From contig OX485806.1 of assembly GCA_950295325.1 (NCBI GenBank), forward strand, positions 12,090,001 to 12,154,000: 64,000 nucleotides of DNA, written 5' to 3'. This document shows positions 11,635 to 23,494 of this stretch, one piece after another (within the stretch, counting starts at the first letter, position 1; each line of letters begins with the position of its first letter). This DNA is from Polytrichum commune. Its lineage: Eukaryota > Streptophyta > Polytrichopsida > Polytrichales > Polytrichaceae. A model generated the notes under the pieces. It made no database searches. It saw nothing but the letters and a program-made list of their open reading frames with translations, and had not been told where the DNA came from. A program made the translations under genes and the position numbers.

Positions 11635-12839
11635 TACTTACAGTGATAATCAAATTCGAGTTGAAAAGTGCTCTCTCTTTGGATGGTTCCTTAATTTGAG
11701 CGGATGTAGTCATGTCATGGCCAATGAGATTCAGATTCAAACAAAGTCCGTGCATTTCTTTTTTAAAGAAACTTTCTTAGCATGTTCTATAAGAATGTTA
11801 TCAGCGTTGAGCATGACATTACAAAGTGGGGGGAGCAAGCACAGTCAAGTACACGAAAAACGTGTTCCGGGTATAGTAAAACCATCATTTTTTGGTCAAA
11901 CGTCTAAAAGTAGTAGCAAAATGTTGTTTAAATTGGATTTGTTTTTCCATTATGCCCTCTATTGTTGTGTTAGGTACTCAAATAGAAAATGTGGAGATGA
12001 GATCTTCAAGAATTATCATTAAAAGTATTGCTCAAAAGGTAATGGGTAGACATAGTTTCCATGACCTTAATATATTTTTCTTTCATATTCCTTGAATTTT
12101 TTATAAACTTAAGGGCACCATTACAAAATTTTGTAGAAGAACATCAATTTAATGTAATTTCGTGATTTTTAGATAGTTTTTAGATTAGACAATTACGTGC
12201 TCAATACATCTACTTGCACACTACCTACATCATCTTCTAAAATATGTATACTTTTCTTGGGGAAAAAAAAATGTCAACATAAATTGCTTGGCTTTGTAGA
12301 TCAATGTGTTTTTCAAACGATAATGATTGTTTCCTTCACAAAATTCAAAGTTAGTGCATATTTTTGAATCACTTTCACTTAAACCTATGCAGGGTAATGG
12401 AGTTGTGTACTTGACTGTGCTTGCACCTGTGAGCCCAAATTGGTACCCACACTTCCAGATTAACTTAAAAACATGCTCAAGTGTGGAGGTTGACAATGGG
12501 GTGTAAGGGGTTGGACACAAGAGAAGTGGAGTGAGTTGAGTTTAGTTATTATTGAATTAATTTATATGTCTTGTTAGTGTGGCGGCCGATTGAAGCCTCT
12601 AAGCAATGACAGGCGAAAGGCAGTAGGAATTAAAAGTTGGCTTGGATTAAGTTAGGATTGGGATGGGTGTGAGGTTGGAGTTGGTTGAAGAGAACAAGAA
12701 AAATTAAACAGAGTGAAGTAGTTTATTTTTTTTGGGTCAAAGTTCCTTTAGGCCTAATGGGTTGAACTTAGTTTTGTTAAAATGAAGGGGAACTGGTTAG
12801 AAGAAGGAAGGGATACCAAGTGTTGTCCATTCTAGGGGT
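11635..12839. other. Intergenic region, no gene seen
   Basis: The region is AT-rich and its short open frames show no domain or family features. I see no repeat structure in it. Confidence 0.35.
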
Positions 12840-13850
12840 TAAAGGCTGCCGATAAGGGTCGGCCAGCGGACAGGGTTAGGCTCGGTCTGTTATCGTTGCT
12901 GGATTTCCGTTGGCCAGGAAGGGGGTCCGGCAACAAGGCGGTCCCTCTCGCATTCTCGCTCTCTCTGCTACACGCCCAGAACGGCTGAGGAGGTGCCGGG
13001 GGATTGCGGTGCCGAGTTACTCTGGCAAGGTTAGATCAGGGGGGAAGGGGGGAAGATTGAACGACGAACAGGGTAGTGATGTAATGTGGGCAGGGAGAGG
13101 GCCCAATGCCGCCACCAAACTCTGCATTGACTGGAAGCTGGGGGGAGCTGGGTCCGAAGAAGTTGGCGTGGGACTGGAGGAGAATTCATAGAGGCCGAAG
13201 CGCAAGATCTGACTGATTGTGCAGCTTCAGAACACGAAGAAATCACACCGAAATTGATACCAGGCTGCCTGCATTGCAACTGGAGAGGAGAAGTGTAGAG
13301 ATGGGGGTGGACATGAAGCACTGGTTTCCAATTCATCATGCGACCATCCGGGTTGAGCAGGGGGAGCGAGGTGGATGGTAGCCCAATGACCTCCGAATCA
13401 AGACCCTCTTCACCAATGCTGGAAGGAAGGGAGGAAGGATCAGGTCGGCATTGTGATTCCCTGGCTCGAAGGATCTAGACTGGCAGGCACCCAAGGAGTG
13501 AAGGGTTAACCTCTTACCTCGCAATTGGAGGCGTGCAAGGTCGGACAATCTGCTGGACGAATGTCCAGCAGCTCTTAGAAGTGAAAACAGGGGAGGATAA
13601 TGCGACAGTCGGCCTTGCGGGGGCAGGCAGAGGGTAGAAGCTTGGAGGCAGAGGCCGCGACTAGACGACTGAAGGTGAAGAGCTGGAGGAGAGGCCAGCT
13701 GGGGTTCGGTTGGGCTTGACCCAGGGTCACGGAGGCAGAGGCTTGGCCAATGCTGGATTAAAGCTGAAGCCGCTAAGCAGGAGCTAATTAAACCCATATT
13801 AGTTAGGGTAGGGTAGATCAATTGTGAGTAACCAGATTGTTGGCCCAACG
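12840..13850. other. GC-rich island of unknown nature
   Basis: This kilobase is clearly richer in G and C than its surroundings. It has open frames on both strands (12910-13191 plus, 13336-13848 minus) that reflect composition rather than protein conservation. I recognise no domain, start context or splice structure. It could be part of a degenerate retrotransposon, a CpG-rich promoter, or DNA moved from elsewhere. None of these can be shown from the sequence alone. Confidence 0.4.
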
Positions 13851-14322
13851 CTAAAAGGATTAATCAGTAGGCTTGATTTGAATTTGGGAAGGGGTGATGT
13901 AATGGCCAAGGGAAGTTTAGCATTTCTTAATGCTCAAACTCTTGGTCCCATTGAATAAAGTTATATGCCTTATCTTTTAGTGGATGGAATCTAGGGATCT
14001 GGAGCCCAAGGGATGGGAGGGATTTGTTCAATTAAGTGTGAGCCATAGACCCCCACCCGGACTAGGACGCTTAAGGGAGGGGGGTTTTAGGCCTCACAGC
14101 ACCCAAGGTCCATTTACTATGGGGGACCATGTATAACAACATGATTTTTTTTCCATTATATCACCAAACTACAAAATTGGCTTGAATCTATGACCAAATG
14201 TTGCTTGTTCAATTTACGACAAACAGAAGAAGAAAAAGTAGTGTCAGCTTGCTTAGTAGTGTTATGAAAGGATCCATATGGAAAGCATACTACAAGATAA
14301 ACTCATGGTCACAACACTCTGA

Positions 14323-14445
14323 GATGACCCTAAACTACCAGGTGATAGTGGAGAGGTACCCATTTCCAAATGGAGTGGTTGGCAGTTCGATTCCCACTGT
14401 GAAATCTTCTCTCTACTTGACAAGAAAAGACCAGCTAAGTAGGTA
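14323..14445 (+). repeat. SINE-like repeat, copy 1
   Basis: The segment holds a box-A-like TGATAGTGGAGAGG and, about 37 bp later, a box-B-like CAGTTCGATTCCC. This is the spacing of a tRNA-derived RNA polymerase III promoter. A tail TCTTCTCTCTACTTGACAAGA follows in both copies with small differences. Copy 2 is at 23368-23494. It is probably a tRNA-derived SINE, with the class inferred from the promoter-like boxes. Confidence 0.5.
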
Positions 14446-14593
14446 GGAAGTCAAAAGCCCACCCACCGCAAGGTAAGCAATAAACCCCACCTTGCACCAA
14501 GAGGATTCTTGAACAAGGTAGGACCAACAGACTCCAATTCACGTCGAATTGCCTGATTCATGTTGGCTATTTATTTGGTCACAACACACAAAA

Positions 14594-14640
14594 CATATAT
14601 ATATATATATATATATATAATCATAATCATAATCATAATC
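14594..14640. repeat. Microsatellite (AT)n then (ATAATC)n
   Basis: About 26 bp of AT dinucleotide is followed by three to four copies of ATAATC. Confidence 0.9.
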
Positions 14641-14661
14641 CTCATCCACTTCAAGAGTGCT

Positions 14662-15072
14662 TCACTATATTATAATTAGTGTCACCACTTATTTTTGTCT
14701 TGCTCTATACTAATTGTAAACCGCTTGTGTAGTGTCGCCAACAGTAAACCTAACAGGATTTGTCACACCTTGTAAAAAACAAAAATTGAGCATCAGAAAA
14801 TTACAATGTCGCAGTTGTTGTCACTTACGAAGTGAGTTTCATCCAAATTTCAATCGTCCATGACAATATCTCATCTCATTACACAAAGAAATGTTAGGAT
14901 GCCGAATACACCAAATTTTGTTTCAAGCATTGGTATTTGGATGAACTAAACGTAAGGTGGGATGATGGCAAGCACAAGTACTTGTAAGCTTATTCATAAG
15001 AAGTGTCAGTGGAAAAGTTACCAGAGTGACATTAAAATACCATATGGCATTAATTGCAATCTTTAGTGTACT
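14662..15072. mobile_element. MITE family E, copy 1
   Basis: The left end CACTATATTATAATTAGTGT and the right end (ATTGCAATCTTTAGTGTAC) are inverted and imperfect. Internally it shares ACCGCTTGTGTAGTGTCGCC and TTACAATGTCGCAGTTG with copies at 35486, 50530 and 51978. It has no coding frame. The superfamily is not determined. Confidence 0.55.
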
Positions 15073-15275
15073 AGCCACCTATAATAAGTAATGTAGATGA
15101 TGGTCCGACTTCGTGTGGGAAGATTATGATGATACTGATTTTTATTTATTTTTTGCCCTTCAAATCTTAGCCCCTACAATTATGGTAGTTGGATCAGAAC
15201 AAGAATTTTGTCATCCGGTTAGTAATTGCGGATCACAAAGATTTTCATTTCAAGTTTCAAAATCATAGTTAATAA

Positions 15276-15873
15276 GGGCCGGTTTACATCATGGACCGTC
15301 AAGTTAGACCATGAAAGATGGCCTTTTCCCCATGGTTTGATTTGGTGGTCCAACTTCCATGGTCTGATTTCTTTTAAAAAAACAATTTACGTAGCCTTTG
15401 GACCTCTCGCTAGGTGTAAACCAAACGTGGACCAAGAGGAATGACCATGCACCCAAAAGTGAATGTGCTGATTTTTTTTTAATATATGTCCAAAAAGGGC
15501 AGTTTTGAAAGAAAGAAAAAAAAAGTCAAGTTTGACCATTCTCTTGTCTTCTCTTGTCTTCATCTTCTCTTCCCCAAAATATTTTTAAAAAAAAATCATT
15601 AAAATTTTATTATAACAACATTTCTTTGTCATGGGCCCTTGCCTTAATCTATTAGAGCACCTCTTTTGTGTCTCCCACCGCGAAAACCCGTTGGACCATG
15701 TAAGTGGATAATGTAGGCCTTAAAATATGTCTTTTGGGGACCTCAAACTTCATGGTCACTTTGACATTTTGTCCTTGGTGTAAACCGAAGTGGTCCCGGG
15801 ACGAGTTCAACAGCCAATCACAGATTTTATAAGGCCTTGGGACAACTTCATGACCCCTGGTGTAAACAACCCC
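15276..15873 (+). mobile_element. Harbinger-type MITE, family A, complete copy
   Basis: The left terminus is GGGCCGGTTTACATCATGG. The right terminus, in reverse complement, is GGGGTTGTTTACACCAGGGG. A TAA trinucleotide flanks both sides (15273-15275 and 15874-15876), the expected TWA target duplication of PIF/Harbinger elements. The 598-bp interior has no coding frame. The right 300 bp are closely related, in reverse orientation, to the start of the Harbinger element at 47959, the likely source of transposase. Confidence 0.88.
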
Positions 15874-17575
15874 TAATAAGGTCCAAATACCACTACCACC
15901 ATATGAGTCCTAGACAATCGTCCTGCGTCGGTGAGAGAAATATGCAAATCTACCATTTGTAGGTTTTACACTTACTCAAGAAGACCATTTCTCAATGACA
16001 CGTGTCAATTGCCAAAGTCCCTTATCCAACTTATAACGTACATCATCATTATCATCCTACTTTTTTCACACGTGAGGGCCCAACAAAACCACAATCGACG
16101 GAATCCCACACACATGGAAGTGCATGCAATTGTTTGGATGTAACTGTAGGCGAATCAAAGGACAAATCGCCACATTAGTCACAGAAACCAAAGCAGAGTG
16201 CAAGGGAGCCTCATGCCCCACTACTACATCTTTCAAGGCGCGAGGATCATTTGTAAATCGGACCTTGTCCAAAAGAGTACATCTAATCTCGAATGGCAAA
16301 CTCTTAATATCTTATAAGGCATCAAAGTTGTAAAGAAGATGGAGTTCCATAAAGTTCTTGACTGGCTCGTGAGCTTCATGAGCGTTACAATGCTCCACTC
16401 CCAAAAAAGTACCATATCAAGATTAGCACATAGCTGGTAATTGATTAAGCCTTTTGGATTTCTTGGCTCGAAACCCAATTTCATTTCATCGGCAGCACAG
16501 GAAAAGAGAAAGCAAGAAAGAAAAACTGTGTCAGAGACCCATCTTGTGATATGCAGATACACTCTCGATGCTTTGAAAGCTGTGCTGAGTTTACACTCGA
16601 TTTATACTCACCGATATTTTTCATCAATTTTGTTGGAATTGATACTCAGTAATACAATGCAGTCCTTGCATTGTGATGAGGTGGTGTTGGATTCTATGGG
16701 TTCATCAACGCTCTTGCAAACTGAGGTCTACAGTTAAGGTATATGGGCCTTGTGAAAGACACTTAAAATGTTTTAATAGAACAATCAGGTTTCTTGATTT
16801 GACAAACCTACTGTGCACAAATGCTTCGACTAGACCCCTGGCAGTTCTAAGAGAAGGGTACTCATAGTATGTACTACTTATCAATTTTGTTCAAGACAGC
16901 CGAGTAACACAAATGGTAGCAAATACTGCAAAATAATGAACCGAAGCCAGAAAGGAAGACTTGAAACAACAGCAGTGAAAAAAGCCAAAATCTCTTAAGA
17001 CATACGAAAATTCACACCACACAAGCCTGTGCACATGAACCAAAAGAAGGGGATTGAGAGTGGACTGATAAATAATATGAATGTCACCTCACCGCCTCAT
17101 TGGAGTGGTGAGTAAATATGATAGTAGAGTGGTAATGTACTAGTTTACAGAGATGCACAACTTCAGCTCCTGAGATAAATTACCGATGTGCAAGGAGCGT
17201 CTCGGCAACTCAATAATAATGAGGGGCGAACCATCCCGGCCGGCCAACCCCCTTAATAAGATTGTCTTAAGTTTTAAAGAAGAATGTGTCAGTCTCAAAT
17301 GTTGACAAAACCTCTACATGAGCCTTCCCCTTAGATAAGACAGAAAGACAGTCGGTAGTAGAGCATGGAGGTACTGTCCTAGTAAAAAGGTTAGGAACAG
17401 TAGGCATCAAAAGGGCGGCACAAGAAGAATCCCATCTTCTTCCCTCATCGTGGAAAAATCTGCCCTCAGAATAGGAGGGGTGGTGGAAGACCTTCTTTTG
17501 CCATGGTTAGTAATCTCATCATAAAACAGCATCAACACGTCCGAGAATGAAAACACTCGAGTCAATTCGGAGGTG
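15874..17575. other. Region 3' of the GGCT gene, mostly unassigned
   Basis: It contains the coding-like segment at 16066-16390 described separately and the presumed 3' UTR of the minus-strand gene just below 17576. No other gene, clear terminator or transposon end was found. Confidence 0.35.
16066..16390 (-). pseudogene. Unrecognised coding-like segment broken by one stop
   Basis: On the minus strand one frame reads about 30 codons, beginning near EHCNAHEAHEPVKNF. It then meets a single TAA at 16315-16317 and continues in the same frame for a further 80 codons (SLPFEIRCTLLDKVRFTND and onward). The amino-acid composition is protein-like, unlike the surrounding sequence. I do not recognise a family. 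It may be an exon fragment of a retroposed gene or transposon, or an exon whose stop is removed by splicing. No flanking splice sites could be fixed. Confidence 0.35.
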
Positions 17576-20444
17576 CTATAGCACCATCAGCTCCTCATAG
17601 TTGCAGCCAAGGTTGCAGCCAAGAAACTTCCGCACTTCATTCGCAAGGTCGATGATGTATTGATCTTCACAGCCTGAAATTTGACCCAAATCCACTCTAC
17701 TTAGTACTCACACAAAGCAAAGGAGAACCAGCAGAAGCTCTCAAAATGTGGCAGCAAGAATAACTCATCAGAAGGTAACACTGATGGGCTCGAGGGCCCA
17801 TGACTATTGAAATCTAAAATCTCCCATTGGTGGAAAATGCCAAGACTGTGTTACTTCACTTTACACTAAAGAAAGTTTGCATGGATGAACAAACCTACAT
17901 GGAGTCCTACATGGAATGCAATGGATAATGTTTCATGGTCTACCAGATTTAGCGTCTAAGCCCACCTCGTAGAGATGGGTCTAAACACAAAACCCAGAGA
18001 CAATGACACTTCAACATCTCACAAATTTGAAATATCATAACTTATAGGGTAAAAGGGCCCATCATGAATAGGATGGTAATGAGATAGCATTCCATTGAGA
18101 GCCCAGTCTCACATATCTTTTACAATACATTCAACGGTCAGTGACCACAAAAAATTCAATTCCATGGTATAGGTTTCAGATGAGTTTCCAAGGCCCTCAG
18201 TGTTTCATGGTCACAATAGGGGAATTAATATTTCAGATACTCTATCCTTAATCCAAGACAAGAAACATAAGGTAATCATAAGAGGCCTTACCAATATCAT
18301 ATAGAGCTTCTTCTAGCCGAAACAGGTATTCATAATTTGGTCCTGCAGGGCCCCTTGCTGTTGCAATTTGACTGCAGATATTCAATTTGGAGAGTTAGCC
18401 GCTTTGCATCATGTATGATTGATTGAATGTTGCAATTTAAGCCACTACATAATTCAACAGACCAAAACTAACTCCTCCTCACCTGGCCATATCCTGAATG
18501 GGTGCTGGCCCCAGGTAATACTGGTTCCTCAACTTGTTCGGGGACCCAATGTACACAAGCACATTTGTTATTGCAGGCTTGTTGGGAGACTCCTCCTGCC
18601 CACCAAAAAAAATGAAAAAAATTAGCTCAAAGAAAAGAGCTAACTCAAATGAATGTGAACTCCAATCAATGCCACACTGTTAACTAATTTTACAGGAAGA
18701 CAAGGGAGATGTAGAGAGTATGCAAGAGTAATTCAGGTAGGGAGGCCGATTATGCCACTAATTAATGTGAGAACATCGCTTAAAGTAGCAAGTAGAATTA
18801 AGCAGAGTATTGGACACTTCCAATTGCCATGACCTAAAAACATTTGGAGCAATTTTTCAGCAGGTTTGGCACTCACTGTGTAGAAGTCCACAAATGTCCG
18901 AACATCATACTCAAATTCGCGGAGCTCCAGGTACTGCAAAAGGAAACCACAAAACACCCAGATTTAGCTCCAGCTGCATAAAAATTGAGCTGGATTGTCG
19001 GAAACCCAATAGAGTTTTGCAAATCAAAGAATTAGGTAAGGCTAACTATGCAAAAAAAAACTTACGGAGAGGACAAGCTGTTCGTTGTCATAGCCGGAAA
19101 CTCGATATGCACAACCTGCGGTCCGAGCACCTTCCTGTGGTTCAAGAGTGACAGTTCTTCCGGGGTACTCTGGTGTCCCTCGGTGATCAGTGCTAGCTGC
19201 ACAAAAAAAAAATTGAACCAAAAAAGTTTTTGAGTGTTTGAATTCAATTCTAATATATTCCCAGATTTTAAAGTTGACAGAACCCTTGAGAAGAAAAAAC
19301 ACCTTTAAAAAAGGAAGGTCAACATAAGGAGTCATCGTTAGAACACTTTAATTTTATTACAAGGAGTGAGAGCTAAGGAAACATGACCCAGAAGAAAATG
19401 TTGGGTTTCGAGAAACTTCTTAGGATTGCATATGGGTTGGGTTAGGTTGGATTTTCACCAACACACCTTTGCTACAATTCAATTCATGTGGGGGAAGACT
19501 TTAAAACCACCTTGAATTTAGAAGAATTCAATTTCCTTGCAAGGAGTGAGAGCTAAGGAAGCGTGACCAAGGAAAAAAATGTTGAATTCGAGACAGTTGT
19601 TAGGATAGTATGTGGGTTAGGTTGCGTATTCATCGCTATCTTTCTTACAATTGAATTCCCCAATACTAAGTTAACAGAACCCTGCATCAAAGACTCAAAC
19701 GAAAGAAGGTCGACATGAGGAGAAGCCGTTGCGAGAAGACACGAAAATCTCCTTGGAAGTTCGAGGCGTTCAATTCCCTTACAAAGGGTAAGAACTAAGG
19801 ACAATGACCCAGAAGAAAATGTTGGGTTTCGAGAAACTTTTTAGGATTGCATGTGTATTGGTTGGTCTTTCACCGAAATTATTGTCGAGTATTAACATTT
19901 CAATTCTCCAATGCTAAGTCGACATAACCTTTCCCAATGACTCACGAAAAGATGGTCAACATAAGGAGCATTGCCTTCACACTCCCTTGAAAACTCAAAA
20001 TTAGGTAGAATAGTCAAACTCCCTTGAACCTCGAATACTCCAATTTCCTTGCAAAGAGTGAGCGCTAAGGAGCACGACCCAGAAAATGTTTTGAGTGGTA
20101 CAATTCCAATTCTCCGATGCTAAGTTGATATAACCTTGTCATCATCAAATACTTAAGCGAAAGAAGAAGGTCCGTAGAAAGGAGGTATCCATGTCTTTAC
20201 ACTAGTAGAATCAGAAAACTCTCAAGACCCTTCTTCAAGTTCGAAGACCGCAATTTCCTTGCAAATCGAAGGACCATAACCCAGAAGATGATGGGTTTAA
20301 GTTCTTCACTAAAGTTTTTGTTGTTGTTGTTTTACCTTGGTTAAACACACGTTTATAGCCTTTGATGAAGCCCACCACACGCTCATTATACTCGAAGCCT
20401 GCCTTCCACACGAGAGAGCCGTAGCCGAAAACCCACAGCACCAT
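17576..20444 (-). CDS. GGCT2: Gamma-glutamylcyclotransferase, ChaC-like (glutathione-specific)
   Basis: The enzyme cleaves cytosolic glutathione to 5-oxoproline and Cys-Gly, the first step of glutathione recycling in plants. Six coding exons on the minus strand join through GT-AG introns: 20444-20336, 19196-19066, 18933-18877, 18595-18483, 18371-18292 and 17673-17576 (TAG stop). The product is 195 residues, a normal length for plant GGCT2 proteins. The N-terminus [13 protein letters not shown] carries the YGSL substrate loop. [18 protein letters not shown] follows at residues 38-55. [10 protein letters not shown] at residues 81-90 contains the conserved catalytic-region Glu83. YYLGPAP and a C-terminal [12 protein letters not shown] are also typical. 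The start at 20444 is the ATG directly before the conserved [10 protein letters not shown]. An upstream in-frame TTG is not a plausible start. One oddity is Ser in place of the usual Arg in DMA(R)QIATA, at the exon 4/5 junction. The last exon carries a 12-bp duplication. Intron 5 contains a MITE and intron 1 a tandem array. The identification is from recognised family sequence, and expression is not shown. Confidence 0.93.
17600..17623 (-). repeat. 12-bp tandem duplication in the last GGCT exon
   Basis: GTTGCAGCCAAG occurs twice in a row. On the coding strand it duplicates the codons for LGCN, giving LGCNLGCN near the C-terminus without a frameshift. Confidence 0.9.
17786..18220 (+). mobile_element. 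Decayed family C MITE in intron 5 of the GGCT gene
   Basis: The sequence aligns with family C copies. It shares GAGGGCCCATGACTATTG, CTCCCATTGGTGGAAAA, TACATGGAGTCCTACATGGA, the palindromic AAGCCCACCTC block at 17960-17985 and GTTTCATGGTC. Both termini are degraded, so it is an old insertion. It lies wholly within an intron and does not alter the coding exons. Confidence 0.72.
19350..20335. repeat. Degenerate tandem array in intron 1 of the GGCT gene
   Basis: A unit of roughly 180-270 bp recurs about five times. Each starts near TTCCTTGCAAGGAGTGAGAG and continues with TAAGGAACATGACCCAGAAG and TTGGGTTTCGAGAAACT. Units begin near 19353, 19530, 19770, 20040 and 20250. A second block, CCAATGCTAAGTCGACATAA, recurs between them. 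The last unit runs to within about 40 bp of the exon 1 splice donor. Confidence 0.75.
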
Positions 20445-22978
20445 CTTCTTCTTCCTACCCAAATAAGCCTGAAAAAAGCCAAGAAAAACACGACGCCCCA
20501 GATCTGTTCAGCCCTCAAGAACGATAGCATCCCTACATTGCTTCGACTGGCGGACCAGGCACCAGATCTGTGATATTAACCACCGAAACATGCCAAAAAC
20601 AACCAAAAACCACACAGAAGACGCGGTTCCAAGCATCCCTCCTCGCCTAACCCGCCGAGTTTGGCAGCATTGAACCCCGCCCCAAAAAGCAATCCAGAAT
20701 TCTAATCCCACCCATAACAACAAATTTCTGCAATTCCACCCTGCATGCATACCCATGTGTACCTGAATAGAAAGTCGGAGAAGCGACTGACCCGACCGGC
20801 CGCCCGCCCGCCGGTGACCCTTACTTCACAACGATAGTTGATCCCCAAAGCGTTTTTCTGTGGTCGAGATGGCTAAAGTCTCAACGAAAGAGGCGTGTCC
20901 CGGCACACAATTCAAGGAGAAGAAAAGAGACTTAACCCAAAAATCTCTCAAATGAAAGGAGAAACTCGGGTCACTCTCTCTCTCTCACCCGAAAGCCCCG
21001 ACCAAACCCACTTGCACCAGAAAAGAAAGAAAGTAAGAAGGGAGTGTTCTACTTCTTCCACCTACAATAGCTGCAGGAAAAGCGAGAGGAGAACTACTAC
21101 TGCAGCCTAAGGGCAGAAGAAGAAGATGTAGTTACAAGAGAGTCCGAGCGATGAAACCGAAGTTCGAAGAGTACTTAGAAGAAAAGGTGATCCCAATGTG
21201 AAGGGAAACCAAACACCCTTGGATCCAGTACTAAGGAGATTACCCAATCCCTCCCTCCTCCCTCGCTCCCTCCCTCACACCTTTTTCCCTGCCACTCTGC
21301 TTTGGGTTGGTTTGAGAGTAATTCCACGCTTTGCTTATGTCTACTTATGTATGTGTCCTTGATGTGTCCTGATGTGTCCTGATGTGTCCTTGATGTGGTT
21401 CCCACGCGCTTATGGCTCTGCTCCGATGTCAGGACAGGAAAGGGGGACAGGGAACCCTAGGACAAGGTTGGTGTCCTTGGCGACACAGAAGTCAGAGACT
21501 CAGATTGTCAGGCAGACACAACCCAGAAACCCAGACAGACAGAAAAGGAGAAGAGAAAATAACAGAAAAGAGGAAAGTTAAGATAGGTCTGTTGATGATG
21601 ATCACCGTTGCAAACTAAGGCTCCTAATGCTTAGAAGCTAGTAGGTAAGAATAGAGCAGGCTCTCCGATTCTTATAACCCTCCTGGTTGCTTCGATGATC
21701 CCGCCACCAAAACCTAATCCTTCAAGTTCACAAACTTGGGGATTTATTGAACACTAAAAGGAGTCGAGTTCCTTGTTCTTGCCCTGCCTGCCTCCTTTGC
21801 ACATTATCTGTGCATGATCATTGCACCTCAAATAGGAGCAGCTAAGCTCAAATCTCTCTCTGGCCTTAACTTAAACCTAAACAACTAAAAAGGTTGCAAA
21901 CCCAAAACCTGCTTCGCAATAAACTAAGTGCACAATAAGGCAAGGCGAAGCGGCGACTAGATTTGTAGCTGGTGAATGAGGCCAAGGACGACAAATTCGA
22001 TTGAATTCACCTGTTCTGATACGAATGTCAGCTACTCTCTCCAGCGAAACGAAATGACAATGAACTGAACCTCTCAGATTCCAGACACACAACCTTGTAC
22101 TACTACTCCACTACAACGTGGAATGCGAAAATCCTCGTGCAGTGCAAGTAGTTAGTAGACAAGTGGGGAGTTGATGATGAATGCAGGAGGCTAGGAGAGG
22201 AAGGAGATGCAATGATTCCGAGGAGGTGGGGGATCTGGAGGTGGAGACAAGCTGGTTGTGAATATAAGTAGGCGCAATCAATGACAGGCCGAATGAAATG
22301 AAATGGAATGGAATGACTGAATGAATCTCAACCTAATTATGTGCTCCACTCCCTGATGACATGAATGTTGACTAGCTAACCCGTGGTAAAATCCACATTT
22401 AGAGTAATTTATTTTACTATTTCCAAGTAGTACTGCGAGCGATGATGAGTTGATCTTGACTCCATAATGCAAGGCCTGCCTCCCTCTGGCTTGGGATTCG
22501 TGGCGCCTGCATAAACTCATCCATCGTGGATGACGCGACTCCAGCACCCAAAAAAAAATCCTCTACAAACTTGAGGGCCAAAACATTCGCAATTCACCTC
22601 ACTCGAATAATTCGAGGTTCGTAACTCTATTTTTGGAGTCAACTGTTCTTAAATAGTCGATTAATAGGTTATAATATAATTTCACGACGTTTTCACCTTT
22701 GCAACAGATGAGTTTATCATGTAGACAACACGAATCCCCAGCTCCCTCTCTCCCTCCCACCCAAGATCTTCTTTGGCTCATGCACAACTAATAAGCTTTA
22801 AGCCCTCGCCGGCCCCACTTGCCACTCGCCGAATTCTCACTACAACAGTTTGCAACTCGAGGTCAGATCGTAACTTCAATGAGGCCGCAAATTGCAATGG
22901 ACGGACAGACAGCCAACAGCCTTTTGCACCGCAACTTCGACTTTTAAGTTTAGCTTCAGTTATGTAAGTGATTTTTTA
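20445..22978. promoter_or_regulatory. Upstream region of the GGCT gene (5' UTR and promoter, not resolved)
   Basis: The sequence upstream of the start codon is less AT-rich than the surrounding intergenic DNA. It contains pyrimidine and purine tracts, including CTCTCTCTCTC at about 20971 and a CCTCC/GGAGG-rich block at 21241-21290. It also has a GATGTGTCCT minisatellite at 21352-21400. I could not fix a TATA box or transcription start. Open frames here have no family features. Confidence 0.4.
21352..21400. repeat. Short minisatellite, GATGTGTCCT(T) units
   Basis: About four consecutive copies of an 11-12 bp unit, GATGTGTCCT with or without an extra T. Confidence 0.8.
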
Positions 22979-23150
22979 CTTATAGCCCATCCACATTTAC
23001 TGGTGCGGGCCACCAGTGAACGGTTCCTATCAGGACCAGTTACATGCAGTGGCTCTTGTTGGCTAAACCAACTCTAAAAGTGGCCCGTGTTGCTAGCAAC
23101 CGTTCAGTGGTGGCCCGCACTAGTAAGTGTGGGTGGGTGGGTTATTAGTT
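22979..23150. mobile_element. Short palindromic MITE (family M)
   Basis: The arms of about 48-52 bp are inverted copies. The left contains TTTACTGGTGCGGGCCACCA and GTGAACGGTT, mirrored by AACCGTTCAGTGG and CCCGCACTAGTAAG on the right. The spacer is about 70 bp. The whole could fold into one long hairpin. No target duplication is clear, and it is non-coding. Confidence 0.7.
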
Positions 23151-23367
23151 GTTGGCCCTCCTTGATCTAAGTCATTTCCTCGCTTTCTTTTCCTTTGCTC
23201 CTTTCACTGCACTTCACTTCACTACAACAATCCCCTCTTTTTCCTTTTTTGGAAAACAATTTGAACAAATGAATTCAATTCAATTGCTAAGAAGGAAAAG
23301 TACAGCCGATAGGTATGCTTGTATATAATAATTCCCTATCTCCCAAATCAATGGGGGTTGGTCCAAT

Positions 23368-23494
23368 ATGACCCTAAATTAAACTACCAGAATACAATGG
23401 AGAGGTACCCAAAAACTAAATGGAGCAGTTGGTGATTTGATTCCCAGCTGTGAAATCTTCTCTCTACTTGACAAAAAAAAAACCAACTAGGTAG
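23368..23494 (+). repeat. SINE-like repeat, copy 2
   Basis: It aligns with 14323-14445: ATGACCCTAAA...ACTACCAG, TGGAGAGGTACCCA, ATGGAGCAGTTGG, TTGATTCCC, then TGTGAAATCTTCTCTCTACT and ACTTGACAA, followed by an A run. The box-B-like site is weaker than in copy 1. Confidence 0.5.

Noticed and set aside
13336-13848. Open minus-strand frame of 170 codons
   Set aside because: It lies in the GC-rich island where stops are rare by composition. The sequence is Ser/Leu/Pro-rich with no domain.
20508-20756. Open frames of 70-80 codons upstream of GGCT
   Set aside because: They lie in the 5' region of the gene and show no conserved sequence. A coding role is not supported.
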